Below, in pieces: positions 12,021 through 24,659 of a stretch of 64,000 bases of DNA. A program made the position numbers and the translations under genes. The notes under the pieces were generated by a model. It did no database searches, was not told the origin of the DNA, and was given only the letters and a program-made list of their open reading frames with translations. Every line of letters begins with the position of its first letter. The stretch's first letter is position 1. The stretch comes from Dryococelus australis (Eukaryota > Arthropoda > Insecta > Phasmatodea > Phasmatidae): contig CM057009.1 of NCBI GenBank assembly GCA_029891345.1, positions 306,653,166-306,717,165 of the forward strand, written 5' to 3'.

Positions 12021-12671
12021 GGCCGTGCCTCAACTCGAAATTGTGCTCACTCTCACTCGCCACTCTCACTCGCCTCTCTCACTCTGGCACACTTTGGTTT
12101 ACTTCAGTGAATTGAAACATGTGTCCTCTGTAAGCCCTCGGCATTATTACTCTAACAGAAAAGGTAATAAATAGTGAGAAATAAAATATTGCTGGCCTTT
12201 CACTTTCCTTGAGTAAATGTACTGTACAGTATTTTACGAAATAGTAACTTATTTTAATTTGTTATATTTCTGCATTATTAAAAACATAATTGTTATGTGC
12301 AAATCACAGTATTCGATAATATTACACACAATTAACCTAAATGAAACGTGTACATAATAACATCGTAATTTATGTTCCACATCAAACAGAATATTGCTGT
12401 TATTACACATTTCACAACCGCAATTATTAATTTAAGTAGATACAATATATCTAACACTGCTTTAGAAACAACAAAATATACGTCTGGATATTTGAGGTTA
12501 GACTTGAAAACCACATGGCTGCCAGAGAGGGTGCGAGAATGAGCACCGAATGTACATCGTCGTTCACTCTCCCTCTCACGCTCTCTCCACCGAGTTGGGA
12601 CAGCAGAGAGGACTCTCTGTGACGTCAAGAGTGGGCGAGAGAGTACTCTCTCGGCGAATTGGGACACGTCC
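12021..12671. mobile_element. MITE-like element, GGCCGTG ends, TGA duplication
   Basis: Starts GGCCGTGCCTCAACTCG; the right end reads GGACGTGTCCCAATTCG in reverse complement, 13 of 17 identical. TGA flanks both sides (12018-12020, 12672-12674). The same end motif and the same 3-bp TGA flank occur at 17372-17831, so the two are related in the transposase that moved them even though the interiors differ. The interior carries CACTC/CTCTC-rich tracts near both ends. Confidence 0.6.
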
Positions 12672-13200
12672 TGAATTGTAAGACACTCTACTTTGACGTT
12701 AAGCGACTGCGCTGTGTTTTGTTTAATTGAAACTTTATGACAGCAGATTTTCGCATTATTAACATTACAATATAACCACATAAGATTTTAATATTATATT
12801 TACAATTTTACTCTCTGAGTTTAAAAATTATAGGTTGGAAAATTGATTTGAAGTGTGTGATACTTCCGACTTCTCTATACATCTTGTTGCAGTGTTCGTA
12901 TCCACCGCACAGGGTAGGTATTTTTTTAAATAGCCAGCCGCGGGCTAGACGTCGCGTGCGTCTTTACGCCCACGCAACTGTGCCCTTTATGTTCCTTTCG
13001 AGTGCTTTTCTATGAAGAACTGCACCAGACTGCACCACAAGCGGAACTCATTAAAATGCAGTGCGAACGCTATCAGAATGGTTAGAAAAGTATGAGGTTT
13101 GGTGCATATACAAAGAAGAATGCATACACTTTTGTAAAACTGTAAGGAAACTGCAATAATATGTTTATTTTGATTTTTAGAAATAAAATATTACGTTTAT

Positions 13201-13712
13201 TTTTAATAATAATTTAAGCGTATTTTCGTTCTGGGTGCTTTAGAAAGCACATTTTGCGGAGGCCCAGTGCATATAGTCCATTCACGGCTACTTCACACAT
13301 TTCTGAAGCCCTGCTAAAGTTCTACTTCCAGAATATTCTTCCGCCTAGTTCAAACTAAGCTTGGCTAAGTTTATAAAATTACTCCAAAGGACAACGCAGC
13401 GAATTAGTGTGCACTCAGCTGTAATAATGTTTTGCACGGGGGCAATTTATTTCTAGGCTATACCAACACACATGATTTCTCGCTGTTTTATTCACATTTG
13501 TTATAAATAAAATATTAAAATTATAAATAAAAATATATATAAAACTTCAATTTAACAAAAATAAGATACTTCTATGTTAACAGAAGTATAAAGCGGTTGT
13601 GATACATTCAGGTAATAACTAAACACTACAAACATGGGGTTATTTTCCAAAGGTTAGATTCAAAAAGTGCGAACAAGCCTCGAATATACTATAATAATCT
13701 TCTCTGTAGATG
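13201..13712 (+). repeat. Dispersed repeat family B, copy 2
   Basis: Direct-orientation copy of 11146-11990, about 2 kb downstream. Shared landmarks are GGTGCTTTAGAAAGCA, TTCACGG...TCTGAAGCCCTG, AGGACAACGCAGCGAAT and GGGGTTATTTTCCAAAGG. It contains an AT-rich core of different length. Confidence 0.65.
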
Positions 13713-16464
13713 GTTCATCCGTAAACTCTGCTACTGTTCTAGGCTTTGTGTGATTAATATCGCTAAAGCCGAGAACAGAGACTGCAGCCCGTTGATTCTC
13801 ATGACGTGACAAGTGCTAATTTGGCCGATTACAGTAGAAATGCAAAATTATCTTAATTGCGACACCAAAACTATAAATTAAAGCAGGGTATAATCAGCGC
13901 GAATTTTTTCTCGGTAGATGTATCTTCTTGTGACTCTCTCTATCCCCCTCTTCATTTTCCTTAGCAGCTTGTATAGTATTTTCGATACCTTTATAAAAAT
14001 AAACGAATAAGAAATTTACGTGTATTCATGTCAATTTTTGCGGTAATATTTAGTTAACATATGGAAATGAGCTCCGGAATGACAAAACGGAACCGGAATC
14101 TGTACGCACAAAAAAAAAACGGATATCTCCTTACTTCCAACAGTTTCAGCAATTCAGGACGAAAAATGTCAAGGTTAAAAGAGATTTCTTCGTCTCTGTA
14201 AGTATAAAATTACCATCTATGTAGGACATTCCTGCCTCTTAAACCTAAGTCATCGAAACATCATAATTTAGCACGAGCCACCTTTAACACCTAGCAATAT
14301 TACAAACCCTCTAGCATTGCTGGAATAACTGAAAATTTTTCATACTTGACGTTTATGTAATAACAATTTAACACTTATTTGTGGTATCGAAATGTGATAG
14401 CAGAATATCGGAGAACGAAATTTCTTCTTCTTGTTCCATTCTTGCTACGAGAAGATATATTTTTAATTTTTAAATAAATTAAAATTTTCTTTTTTTTATA
14501 CACTGGTTAGTACCCAAATGACAAATCATAAACTTATTTTCGTACTATATTTTTATAAGTTGGAAAAAAAGAAACAAAGAAGCTAGTAGCAAATTTACGG
14601 AGAGTTTATGTGATTTCACAAAAAATGCGTTATAGAAAAAAACCAGCGTTTAAAACGTTACGAAGATATTTGGATAGTTTTTTTTTATATTCTTTGCAAT
14701 TTTAAGTAATTTCGGAAATTTTTTTTTCAAATTGTAGGGACGGATAAACTATTATAGCGTGCAAGAATTTGAAATGTTTAGTGGACTCCCATCTTTCCGC
14801 CACATTTTGCAGCGGCCAGAAAATAGAGTTCACTCGCCTTCCTTCCTGACATACAGCTCTCTGACTGACCTTGGATGGCTGGGACAACAGGACGTCAAAG
14901 TTTTCTTCTGGCTCAGCTCGAAATCAGAAGACGTTTCCGGTTACTGTGAACACAACGCAATCGAAAATAAACAATTAGCACTCTCTGGCATAAATTCGCT
15001 ATAACTTGTACACCGTTTACTGAACATATCTGAATAACCCTTGCTTAGCGTCTCGTCTCTGCAATGGCGGATTCTTCCGCCACTTGTACAAGTTAACAGC
15101 GCCAAGGAACTCACAGTTAATATTCATCCGCCAATGAAATGGTTATTAGAAATCGTTAGAAACACACGCTCCAAAATCGAGACAGTTAAAACTACTCCAA
15201 GTCCCTGACTTTTATTACAGATCTGTTGAATCTGCTCGAATTGAATAATTGAAATTATATGTATCCTTTTAGACGAAGGTATTCACTAATCAAACAGTTA
15301 TTTATACTGATTCCTAGTGAATTGCACTTGCCTGGCAGTGAACCCTCATCGCATTCAACGATTCACCATTCCATAACAGTTCACTATCTAAAACGTCAGT
15401 TCTACTGACTGAAATCACAAATTGATATTTATAGCGTGAACAGGTTCGCATTACGTCATTTATTTCTCTACAATCTAAAAACGAAACAGATTTCAACTGT
15501 TATTAATGTTTAACTTTTTTGATAATTCCTTGATACATAGAACAAATTTTGATAATTCGCCGCGAGATATACTGCAGTTACAGGCGGTTTTTTTCAAGGT
15601 TGATTTCAAAAGTCCTCCACGGTGAACAAGTTATAGTGAGTTATAAATAGACGCGAGAGCAACCAAATACTGCAGAAAAATGTTCAGAATGGAGAAGTAG
15701 AGAGTCAAGACTATGACGTGGACCACCCACTAAACATACTGCAGGTTAAAAAATATATATACAAACTTCCAAAGTGTGACAGGAGAGTATCTCTCAATAA
15801 TTGCGTCGTCGGTTTCATTGCTTAACGCAACGCATCAACTCGGCAAAATCATTGCACCAAACTTTTTAAGCCCCCGCCTCGGGGCTCTATACTGTAACTT
15901 TTACGTATGCTTCCTATCGTCCAGTTGTCTTTCAAGTTCTATGCTCCTAGAAAGTACAAAAACCATTGTTTTATCTGAAAGAGTGAAGTTTAAGTTCATT
16001 TATGGACTCCTAGGAAAACATGCTCATTAACACGATTAACATTAAGATTATTGAATTAAACCTATATTACTTTCATACAATAATAAGATACTCAAAACAA
16101 TCAGAATATTGTTATATCTACATAACAATTATTTGATGTTGCCGTGCGCCCAAGAAAGACACGATACCCTGAATTGCAATAGTACTTACAAAACAATACA
16201 GTGTCTAAATAATTACGTGAGGAATATATAAGGCTAGCTTAATACAAGCCACTCACTTACCGTTCAGCACTAATTAATATTTAAACTTCCAGAACGTCTC
16301 CACTCTTAAGGCCATTAAGAATCTAGCACAAAATATCACCCGGCGATTATTAAATAACGTTATGTTTGCAACTCCGGCCCAAACTGCTAAAACTACTTTA
16401 CTTTTCCGAACAGAGAGAGCTTTTAAAATAAATGTCAATTTACACAGATATTTCAGTAATTTTG
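13713..16464. other. Intergenic, AT-rich; no gene recognised
   Basis: No supportable ORF. About 15580-15637 carries the right end of the ~420-bp TA MITE family (CAAGGTTGATTTCAAAAGTC, then CACGGTGAACAA). Otherwise I see only AT-rich DNA. Confidence 0.5.

Positions 16465-16516
<52 letters not shown>
16465..16516. repeat. (TA)n microsatellite
   Basis: About 24 uninterrupted TA units immediately left of the pogo-like element. Its reading frames give meaningless Tyr-Ile repeats. Confidence 0.97.
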
Positions 16517-16520
<4 letters not shown>

Positions 16521-16523
16521 TTA

Positions 16524-18060
16524 CGGTAAACTCCGGACTAACCGTGTTAATTGGGGTCAGAGAAAACACGCATAAGCGAATTTGTTTTTAAAAAAACCCG
16601 GATAATCGAATTTACATATTTTTACTATTAATGGAACAGCGATATTGGCTCCGAAAATCGTGATAAAACACAGTACCTATTATACATTTAAAAGCAAACA
16701 CAAATCACGCACTGAATATGCAGGATTTAAAGTGCACGATACTTTAACTGGTATTTATGTTGCACGGATTGTAGTTAATTCACGGCGCATCGAGTATACA
16801 GAGCCTTTCTCCGGGCCAGGCGAGCGCGTTGGGCGGGCGAAGCAGAGCGATAGACAAGCGGTGCATAGTTGTGTGTGTCGCTTTCTTAACGTGAGTCACT
16901 CGGAATGTGTACAATGCAGTGCAATAAAGACTAGACTACAACGGGACTTTAAATGAGGAAACCTGGCATTGAAACAATGCAGTACAATCCCCATTATGAA
17001 GAATAACCCTTACAATACAAAAGCTTATTAAAATTTTACCGACTTACAATCACACAAAAGTTTAAAATCTCTGAAATGTTTAGTTTTTTTTATGTAAAAA
17101 AAATAAGAAAAGTTAAACCAAGCCTTTCTCGAAAAAGGTTTCAATTTTCCTTTGCTTGGCACAGGAATTGATGTTTTTTTTTGTAACATCCCATGCTCAA
17201 ATTGTTCTATTATTTCTAACTTTTCCGCGATAATTTAAACTGTCCTTTTGCGCTTTATTGACGTTGCGAAAACGAGTGATCAATGACCCGGGTCGGCCAT
17301 CGATAAACTGGAAAGACGTGTTTCTTAACGTGCGAGGGGTGCGGCGGAGGGGGGGGGGGGGGGACTACTGAGGCCGTGTCCAAACCGAAATGGTGAATTC
17401 GTTATTTTGTAATTTGTCATTTCGGAACTTTCATTTCAGGAGCTGTCGACAGACACTTGTTTAGCACTCGCGGTGACACATTTTTACATTAACAGTGAAA
17501 AATATTGCTACAATCATCTCATGAATGCTGCGTATTTGTTAATAAATAAGAAAATAATAAGTTATGCGATAACGACTTCAAATTAAATTTTTACGAAATA
17601 CGTAAACAAAGCAAAACAGTTACCTGCTTTTTAAAACATGCCTAGTGTATTTTATAAACAGTTATTTGTTTTATAAAACATTCGCGCATGTGTTAATTTT
17701 GTATTTTTGATAAGATCCGCTGCTAGATAGATAATATGAAGTACCAAAATACCAAAAAGTCACCATTTTTGTATGCAAAATCGGGTCACGTGATCATTTT
17801 GTCAACAAAACCTGCCATTTCGGACACGGCCTGAGATGAGTCAAGAGTCCGACGCGCTTCAATGGACGGAAATGATGACTAACGCTGTCTCTGTGACAGG
17901 CTGACAGTTTAAAGAGATAAACATCAGCTCACGAGGCACAGCGATAGACGTAACTTACAGCTGCTTGTTAAACGACACTTTACAGCATCGCCTGACCGCC
18001 GCGCCGCACGGATAAGCAGAAAACCAGATAAGCGAAACACGATTAAGCGGGAGTGTACTG
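16524..18060. mobile_element. Pogo/Tigger-like DNA transposon, TA duplication, no intact transposase
   Basis: The left end CGGTAAACTCCGGACTAACC and the inverted right end CAGTACACTCCCGCTTAATC form imperfect TIRs that continue into GTGTT. TA flanks both ends (16522-16523, 18061-18062). Ends of the form CAGTAMACTCCCG... with TA duplication are typical of the pogo/Tigger branch of Tc1/mariner. The 1537-bp span contains a nested MITE (17372-17831). No transposase motif is visible in the remaining ~1.08 kb, so this copy is non-autonomous or decayed. Confidence 0.72.
17372..17831. mobile_element. 460-bp MITE, GGCCGTGTCC ends, TGA duplication
   Basis: Starts GGCCGTGTCCAAACCGAAAT and ends ATTTCGGACACGGCC. 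Perfect TGA flanks at 17369-17371 and 17832-17834. The interior matches the longer copy at 49040-49816 over long stretches (AAAACATGCCTAGTGTATTT, GGGTCACGTGATCAT, CGTTATTTT). It is inserted in the pogo-like element. Non-coding. Confidence 0.85.
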
Positions 18061-18084
18061 TATATGTATATATACATATATAGG

Positions 18085-18325
18085 GCATTCTTGAGTAGGT
18101 AATTTAGCCCAAAGCCTTGTCAACCACGAGGTCATTACAGACGGAGCAATTTCCTCATGGAAGAGGGATTGTGGAAAGAATGGGAATGGTCTTTGTTGAA
18201 GACCCATCCCAACATTCGCCTTGAGTGATTTCGGGAAACCATGGTAAGTCGAAATCAAGATAACCGGACGGGAAATCAAACCCGGGCCCTCCCGAATGCA
18301 AGTCCACCTCGCTCGGTAGCGTTTT
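18085..18325 (-). repeat. tRNA-derived SINE
   Basis: Read on the minus strand, an A-box-like GAGCGAGGTGG near 18318 is followed by TTGCATTCGGGAGGGCCCGG and the B-box-like GGGTTTGATTTCCC (about 18260-18300). A ~170-bp body follows and a TATATA tail lies near 18058-18082. The 'CATTCGGGAGG...CCCGGGTTT' tRNA-like head is common in arthropod SINEs. Non-autonomous; needs a LINE reverse transcriptase, none of which is seen in this window. Confidence 0.75.
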
Positions 18326-21164
18326 TGGCTTTTGGGTTTCAGAGGCGTCGCAGTCGAAGAGTATACCGGCGTTTCGGCAAACCTTGCAGTCGTTTAGTTA
18401 TAATTGAAAGCAGCGTGTAAATTGCGCTTACTGGTAAAAATAGTATGTGCTAATAGTAGGGATGGACAGTGGTAATTGGTGAAACTTATAACATTATACA
18501 CAAATAAGGAAATAAAGCTGAGTCCTTTTATTTTGTTAAGACCGCCTTCACTCTCGAATCTGGAGATGCCGTAGGAAATGGGATGCACTTTTCTTGTCTT
18601 TCAGTGGTTCCCTTGAGGAATTACACGGTGCCACTCAATATTACATCTGGTTTTTCACATACGATCAAAAACAAACCCGCGAGAGTAGAAAGCACAAGGG
18701 ACTCTGCACCGCCCTTTCTCCACGCAACCACAGGAACTAGCTGCACACTAGGATATCCTGCATGTATGGCTGCAATTAGTCGCACAGGAAACAGGGTGCA
18801 CGTGATAAAAAAAAGTCCAGGTGTAAAGACTTTAGGGACAAAAGACTAGATCAGTAGCTAATACGAGGTCGAGCTGGAAAGCCTATTTCCAAATATCTTT
18901 ACAAATTTTCAGAAACTTTGGTTTTTACAAGATCATTTTTTTTAAGTGCAGGAATCTTTATAAAAAAATTTACTTGCTTCACAACCTTACAAAATTGGAG
19001 GGTTTACATTAATATATTAAAGACTCTCTCCATTACAAGTAATATCGGTATCAGTAGAGTTTTACAGGAACCATTTCGTTACAAAACGAAACACAATAAA
19101 AAAGAATTATGCAAAATGACGCGACGATAAAAATAATTTAAACAGTTATTGTAAGGTTTGCTTACGTAATTTGGCCATTAGTATTTTGGGGTACCCCTGG
19201 ACAAACACGTAACGTCTGGCACTAATTATAAATGTTTCTTAGATCAAAATTTTGAATAGGGTTAATTACAAATCACTTTCTGAATATTAGGTGCACATAA
19301 CAGTTTTCAGTTCTTAACACAACAATTGATGAGGCGCTCCATCCCAATAACGCAACGAAGATGCTCAGAAAAAAAAAATTCTTAGCTGACATTCTGGCGG
19401 AAGCGATTGTTGGACATTCCAGAAGGGAAGCAAGACGGGGAATGCCACCATCCCGTCGGTAATGGAATTAGTAAGATACCATCGCAAGAATCACGCCATC
19501 GCTACAGTTAAAAAGCCAAACAACAAAATACTAATGCTTTAATATTCCCCCTAATATTCATAATACAAAATTCGCTTACCCTGAGTGGCAATACAACCTG
19601 ATTAACTCATATTAAGAGGACTTGAGAACACGCGAAGAGATTCTGTTACATTACACCATGACTGAGTCTTCGAGAAGAAAGAAAACGAGAACTTTCACAC
19701 GAGTGCAATGGAGATCTCGATATATTCGGACGAATCAATAGTATCGATAGCGACCAGCATAGCATACAATACATTATACTTCTTTAGAGACACTTACAAA
19801 CAATTAAGTTTTCAAAATCGTAATTCTGCTTTAATTATTAAACATAAAATATTTATAAATTTATATTAATTTCCAAGTAAGTTGAAAACAATGCACGTAG
19901 ATGACACAGTCACCAATATTGCTGCCATTATAACTGTCACAGCACCAAACAAATAATTACCCTTGCTTTTAAATAATTACTTTTATTTTATAATGTTCTT
20001 CTTTAATTCTATACCTTACTGTAATTTTATCTTTAAATTTAATTAACTAGTAATTAATAAAAGGTCTGCTTTGCCATAAAGCAACTTAATAAATGTCCCC
20101 ATACAAGGACACAAACAAAGGATGACAAAAAAAAAGTGTCACACGAAGTGTCACAACTCGAATGGATATGCCATGGAAATTTCTCTACGCAGATTGCGAA
20201 ACAAAATGTTTCGGGTAACACTATAAAATTGCGAATCCATGTAGAGAAAACTTCAGAAACAACAACAAAAAACGATCGGCTTTTACTTCCGTAGAAAAAC
20301 GCACACTCTAATAATCTGGTCTGTATTCATAAGGGAGTGCGAAATCCCACAGGCAATTTTTTGAAAGCTCCGCTATCGAGGACATACCTGAGAAGTGCTT
20401 CGCTATCTTTTTTTCCAGTCTAGCTTAGTTTTCATTACTCGTCGAGTGTAAACAAATTGCTATGGCAGCAAAAAAGATACTCTTCTCTGGAGTCGCATTC
20501 TAGCCACGTTCACTGGCAACATTTAAAAACCGTCTAACTCTCGTACTGGAACGCGAATGGTTTACCCAGGATCTGCAATGCTTAAATTCGGTACAATTAT
20601 AAACACGTCCACCCAGTATTTGTAGGTAAGTAAAAAAAACGCATTGCTCGAAATCAGTGGCTGGGTCGACGGCTCGGTTGAGAAACCACTTTGGAATGAC
20701 TATGTTATATTTCTGCGTTTAAGAATATCGATATCTTTGATTTATTTTACCTGCAAGTTATATTTCCTGTGTGCTATTATGGGGGTTACACGGCAGTAAA
20801 TTCAACAACGCGGCTTAAAAGGGGATCTTAGGTTACTAACAAATGTTTGCCTTCCTGTCACGGAAATTTGAAAGTATTGCAATAATGTTTTAATTTCAAG
20901 CTATCACTCTAATGGTATGTAGGAACACGCGCATTAATACGTCTGTCAGTATTGATACTGAATATTAACTGCCCTTCTTTAAGTAGATGTAAAATACCGT
21001 TTTTCGGACGGAATGCTAATGAAGGCCACTAAGTCACACATGTAAGAAAAGAGTGGTTAATCATTAAATTTCAATAGATCTTAAAGTACACTAATAATTT
21101 AAAAAAATCCTTCAATTTAACACATATTTAATTTACCTTTATTCATTAAAACTGATATGGAGCA
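18326..21164. other. Intergenic; no gene recognised
   Basis: Short ORFs here (for example 18583-18849) have no recognisable domain. I see no TIR or LTR pair. Confidence 0.45.
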
Positions 21165-21489
21165 TATATACTGATGGCAAGGCGGTGACGCACCGTCCTG
21201 CTGGAAAAAAAGCAATCGCAAACTGGATAGAGTTGGTGAATGTCCAGCTGCAACATGGTATGGTAACTATCATCTGTCACCTTTCCGTCGAAGAATAATG
21301 GTCCCACAAGTCGTTGCTAACCCTGGGAGATGTACTGTTTGCTCTACCACCACGAGAGGATTTCATGGTCCCCGTACACACAGTTGTTGCGGTTGACAGT
21401 TCCATTCAAATTGAAGGTTAAACAATCACGCTAGTAGAATGTTCGCTGTCATTCCACATGTTCACACGCAAAATTCGACACGCCTATGG
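21165..21489 (-). pseudogene. Tc1/mariner-like transposase, central part, frame-shifted
   Basis: Read on the minus strand from 21489 downward it gives PHRRVEFC, then GTVNRNNCVYG (about 21405), GPLFFDGKVTDDSYHTML (about 21290) and FQQDGA (about 21200). These are signature blocks, in order, of the insect Tc1/mariner-like transposases whose intact members read NRRVQFCEWF...NGTVNRHNC...WFQQDGA. Several frame changes separate the blocks. The N-terminal HTH half is missing here and is found at 43934-44240 on the same strand; the two halves are split by the 22.4-kb element at 21496-43927. Confidence 0.8.
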
Positions 21490-21495
21490 GGCTGT
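21490..21495. other. Left 6-bp target-site duplication GGCTGT
   Basis: GGCTGT sits immediately before the AGTAGAG terminus. It is identical to 43928-43933, immediately after the CTCTACT terminus. Confidence 0.88.
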
Positions 21496-22428
21496 AGTAG
21501 AGTACGCATGCCACTTCTAGTTCAATTAAGGAGCGAGGTGTGGATGGAGCGGCTAATTTGCATATAGTTAATTTACATATGCCTAATTTGCCTATTGATA
21601 TGCAAATTAGATTTATGAAATGTTTGATTAATTAACATATTGATCAATCAATTATTTTATTTTATTAATCGATTCATTAAAGAATTGTTTGATCAAAATT
21701 CTTTATTGTTTGATATAAATTTTTTATATTTTTTAATGGTATGCAAAGCGTTAAGTGTCATAAGGGTGATATTGGCGGAGCACCATCAATGTCCCCTCTG
21801 TGACGTCCTGGAGCCGACTGAACAGAGGGTGGGTTGTAATTGCCTATATAGGATGTTTTTGTAAGAGTGGTATAAGGAACATTTTTTTCGTTTGTGACTA
21901 ATGGGAGCCGGGGCTATACGTCCGTCTAGGCCGCTCTCTGGATGCATACTGAGGGTTTAACTAATTTACATATGGGACAAATGTTTTATTTTCGGCAAAG
22001 CAAATATTTTTTTTTAACAAAAAGAGTCGATTTATGTTCAAATACCCAACTGAAATAAGTACGAATCATTAATAAGTTCCTTTAATCACTAATCCGATTG
22101 ACCAAAAGACTTTAATCATGCGATGACCGAATGAAAGTATTTCCCTAGCAAAGTAACTGAACCCCACTTTAATCACGCGTTTACTACACGTAACATTTAA
22201 CCGAAAGAACCAAACACATATTCATACGATTAAGGAATTTATATTAATATAGTATCCACAAAACGAAACAAAATGCAAACTAACTGGTCATTAAACAAAG
22301 CTAATTAATTAATCACATACGAAGCAAGCTAACATAAAAACACACGAATTACAACTTACCAGGTGTCATAATTCCCCTCCCCATAATTTTATCCCCTCCC
22401 AACAAAATTACACATACACGAAGTGACA
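21496..22428 (+). repeat. Left terminal inverted repeat of the giant element
   Basis: 933 bp, inverted-complementary to the two-part right TIR. Landmarks shared with the right TIR are GGTGTGGATGGAGC (about 21536-21550), repeated ATATGCAAATTAG-type motifs (21555-21610), TCAAACAAT/ATCGATTAAT-type AT blocks (21625-21700), AAGTGTCATA (about 21753), GTGACTAATGGGAGC (21894-21908), GACGGACGTATAG-type (about 21919-21933), ACTGGTCATTAAACAAAG (about 22283-22300) and CGAAGTGAC (22419-22427). It contains a P-element-end-like segment at 21750-21835. Confidence 0.85.
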
Positions 22429-24002
22429 CTGAAACACGAATATAAATACGTACTTTACTCCGTCCCTCATCGGCTCTCAAAACCAATATTCTAAACGCAC
22501 AAACACACATCGAAATGCAGGTTAAACCATCTTCCACAAACTGATTGATTACACTAAGATACTAAATGTAACACCAATTCGCAAACCCAGCGTATTCTAT
22601 TAAAACTCACTATATAATTAAACCCCACACATGCAAATTACCTTTAAACCCAACTCAAATATCCAAGAAAATCGCTTCACTTTCAACACACATTAAAAAC
22701 GCACTACCGCGATCGTGCTCTTACAAAACGTTTTCCGTCGTACGCCGACTTCTTTATCGCTCCAACTCGCCTAATGCGAAAGCCCGTCGCACGTGGATTA
22801 TTGCATTAAAAAAAATCTATTAATTAAACCTAATAGCTATCCGAACATGCGAGAGAAAAAAATGTAGTATTTTGTATAAGAGTCGGTGTCACTTTTCCAA
22901 GCCTTGTAGCCAGCTCGACTGCTCGGGTAGAACTGAAAGCTCCTGCAACCATACATTTTTGTCGGTTCACCCCCACTCTCCATCATGCTCCAGGCAGGGA
23001 CAAAGAAGCCACCCCAAATTCCCGCGCCTCAAGACAGGTGTGGCGCCGCTTTGTAGCCACCGCACTGCTGTCTGTGAAGGCTGGCTCTCCGAGGAAGTTT
23101 CAGATACTAGTAACTGAATTTAAAAAAATATATTCCCATCGCGTCTACAGCAAACTATGTTTATTGCATTACAAAAAAATCTCTAAGTCCAGGAAATTCT
23201 AAAACTCTTACCCAAATTTCAAAGCGATATCCCGCAAACAAACAGATTTAAGATATTTCCAAGTAGCGCGTTTATTAAAAACATGACGTTCCATGATCAC
23301 ACTCAAGACTCAAAACTAAATATCTGGAAATCCGTTTTCTGTTACCAACAAGTTGCTATCCAAACCTTTTGCTATCAAACATTTTTGAGGCCTGCCACTA
23401 TTCGGTAAGCATTTTAAACGTACGTAGGCCTATGTATATTTTCTAAAATATGTTTTTGCGTGTAGAATTCTATACAAAATTATAAGTTTTAAACAAATAT
23501 TCGTATACACGAAAATTAAGTATTATTTTACAAATGCTCCAATATTAGCAGATGTATATTTTGGACAAATATACGTAAAGATCATGTTTCCATTAAAATT
23601 AAAACAATTGGAATTCATATCGGAGTTTTAAATTCAAATATTTCAACAAAAACCATATTTTAAACATTTCGACCCCGATAGGATTTTTGGAGCTATGGTA
23701 AACTAACATATATTTTTTTCTAAAATACGTTTCCAAGCCTACAAAACACAAATTCTATATCTAATACGTTTATTTTACAAGCGCTGCCACCCAAGTATAT
23801 CAGAAAGGTGTATACTTAAACAAATGTGTGTATATTTTGATTTAAAAACGGATTTCCCTAGAAAAAAGTTTCGACGTATACCATGTATCCAGCCTGGAAT
23901 GAGTTGTAAAATACCAAAATCAATGTTATTTTAATAAATTTCTAAAATACTCTATTTGAAGCAAAATTCAATTAAAATGGTGGCCATTTAGAATATGTAT
24001 AC
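22429..24002. other. Giant element interior, no gene recognised
   Basis: Starts inside the left TIR boundary. 22872-23117 holds an 81-residue ORF with no recognised motif. The rest is AT-rich. None of the ATPase, integrase or protease genes expected of a Polinton is visible. Confidence 0.45.
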
Positions 24003-24037
24003 TATATAAGAAGGAATAAATTAATTTTTCTCTCAGT
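24003..24037 (+). promoter_or_regulatory. Core promoter 1: TATATAAG + TCAGT
   Basis: TATATAAG at 24003-24010 and the arthropod initiator TCAGT at 24033-24037 are spaced so that the Inr A lies 30-32 bp after the TATA box. The same arrangement recurs at 24660 and 25160. Confidence 0.65.
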
Positions 24038-24066
24038 ATTGAGCCAGCAGTTATTAAAGTCAGATC

Positions 24067-24520
24067 ATGTCGGGAAAACATCACTGGGAGGGTTACATCA
24101 ATCAACATATTTCACAGTGATGTACTACAGCCATCTCTGAGAAGTTTACATCAATCAATACACTTCTCCGAGGCATATTACAACCATCTCCGAGAGGTTT
24201 ACATCAATCAACACGTTTAGTATATTCAACACCTGTTGAATACACTAAATTTTGCAGAACACGAAATTCAACACGTGTATCCATTCCTCTCAGAGGATTT
24301 AAGAGGCGATGAGGACATAGTCCCATATTTACCTTGTGACGAAGATTGCCCGTATGGTACACCAGCTTTTTTCAATCAACCAAATGCAATCCATCTGAGA
24401 AGAGATTGTGTAATGCGAAGGTGGCAAAACGTAATTGAACTTGTTAATAACCCCGAATTACCAAGAGACGATTCCAGGATTGATGAAGTTGATTCGGAAG
24501 CCACAACTGAACTTATGTAA
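24067..24520 (+). pseudogene. Unknown ORF pair, unit 1 of the TATA-TCAGT array
   Basis: An ATG at 24067, preceded by TCAGATC (compare TCAGTC before units 2 and 3), opens an 18-codon ORF (MSGKHHWEGYINQHISQ). After the 53-bp repeats comes a 94-codon ORF (24236-24520), acidic and cysteine-containing: CDEDCPYGTPAFF near the middle, LRRDCVMRRWQNVIELV towards the end, and an acidic C-terminus. The second ORF starts with TTG in its longest form and may be a continuation after frame damage. I do not recognise the family. Its LRRDCVM...NVIELV segment is loosely like LCRDSML... of unit 2. Confidence 0.4.
24093..24251 (+). repeat. 53-bp imperfect direct repeat, three units
   Basis: TTACATCAATCAA occurs at 24093, 24146 and 24199, exactly 53 bp apart each time. 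CCATCTC(C/T)GAGA precedes the second and third. It lies in the transcribed part of unit 1, between its short ORF and the 94-codon ORF. Confidence 0.85.
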
Positions 24521-24659
24521 ACAAAACTAGATTTGTTAAACTCTGACAAGATAACATTGGGAGAATTTTTTAAATTTCAAAATTATGTTTAAACCTACTA
24601 TGTGGTACACACCTGGCAAAGTGTGGAAAACATTTATTCTTTGAATATATATATATATA

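Noticed and set aside
18583..18849. 88-codon ORF as a gene
   Set aside because: No motif, no conserved neighbour, chance-length ORF in a 64-kb window.
21509..22428. Reading 21509-22428 as a short deletion derivative of a P-like element spanning 37058-43912, with TGTCACTTC TIRs
   Set aside because: The similarity continues outward to AGTAGAG, the 6-bp GGCTGT duplication and the split mariner gene join the two outer ends, and the lengths match (933 against 619 + 314). They are the two TIRs of one giant element.
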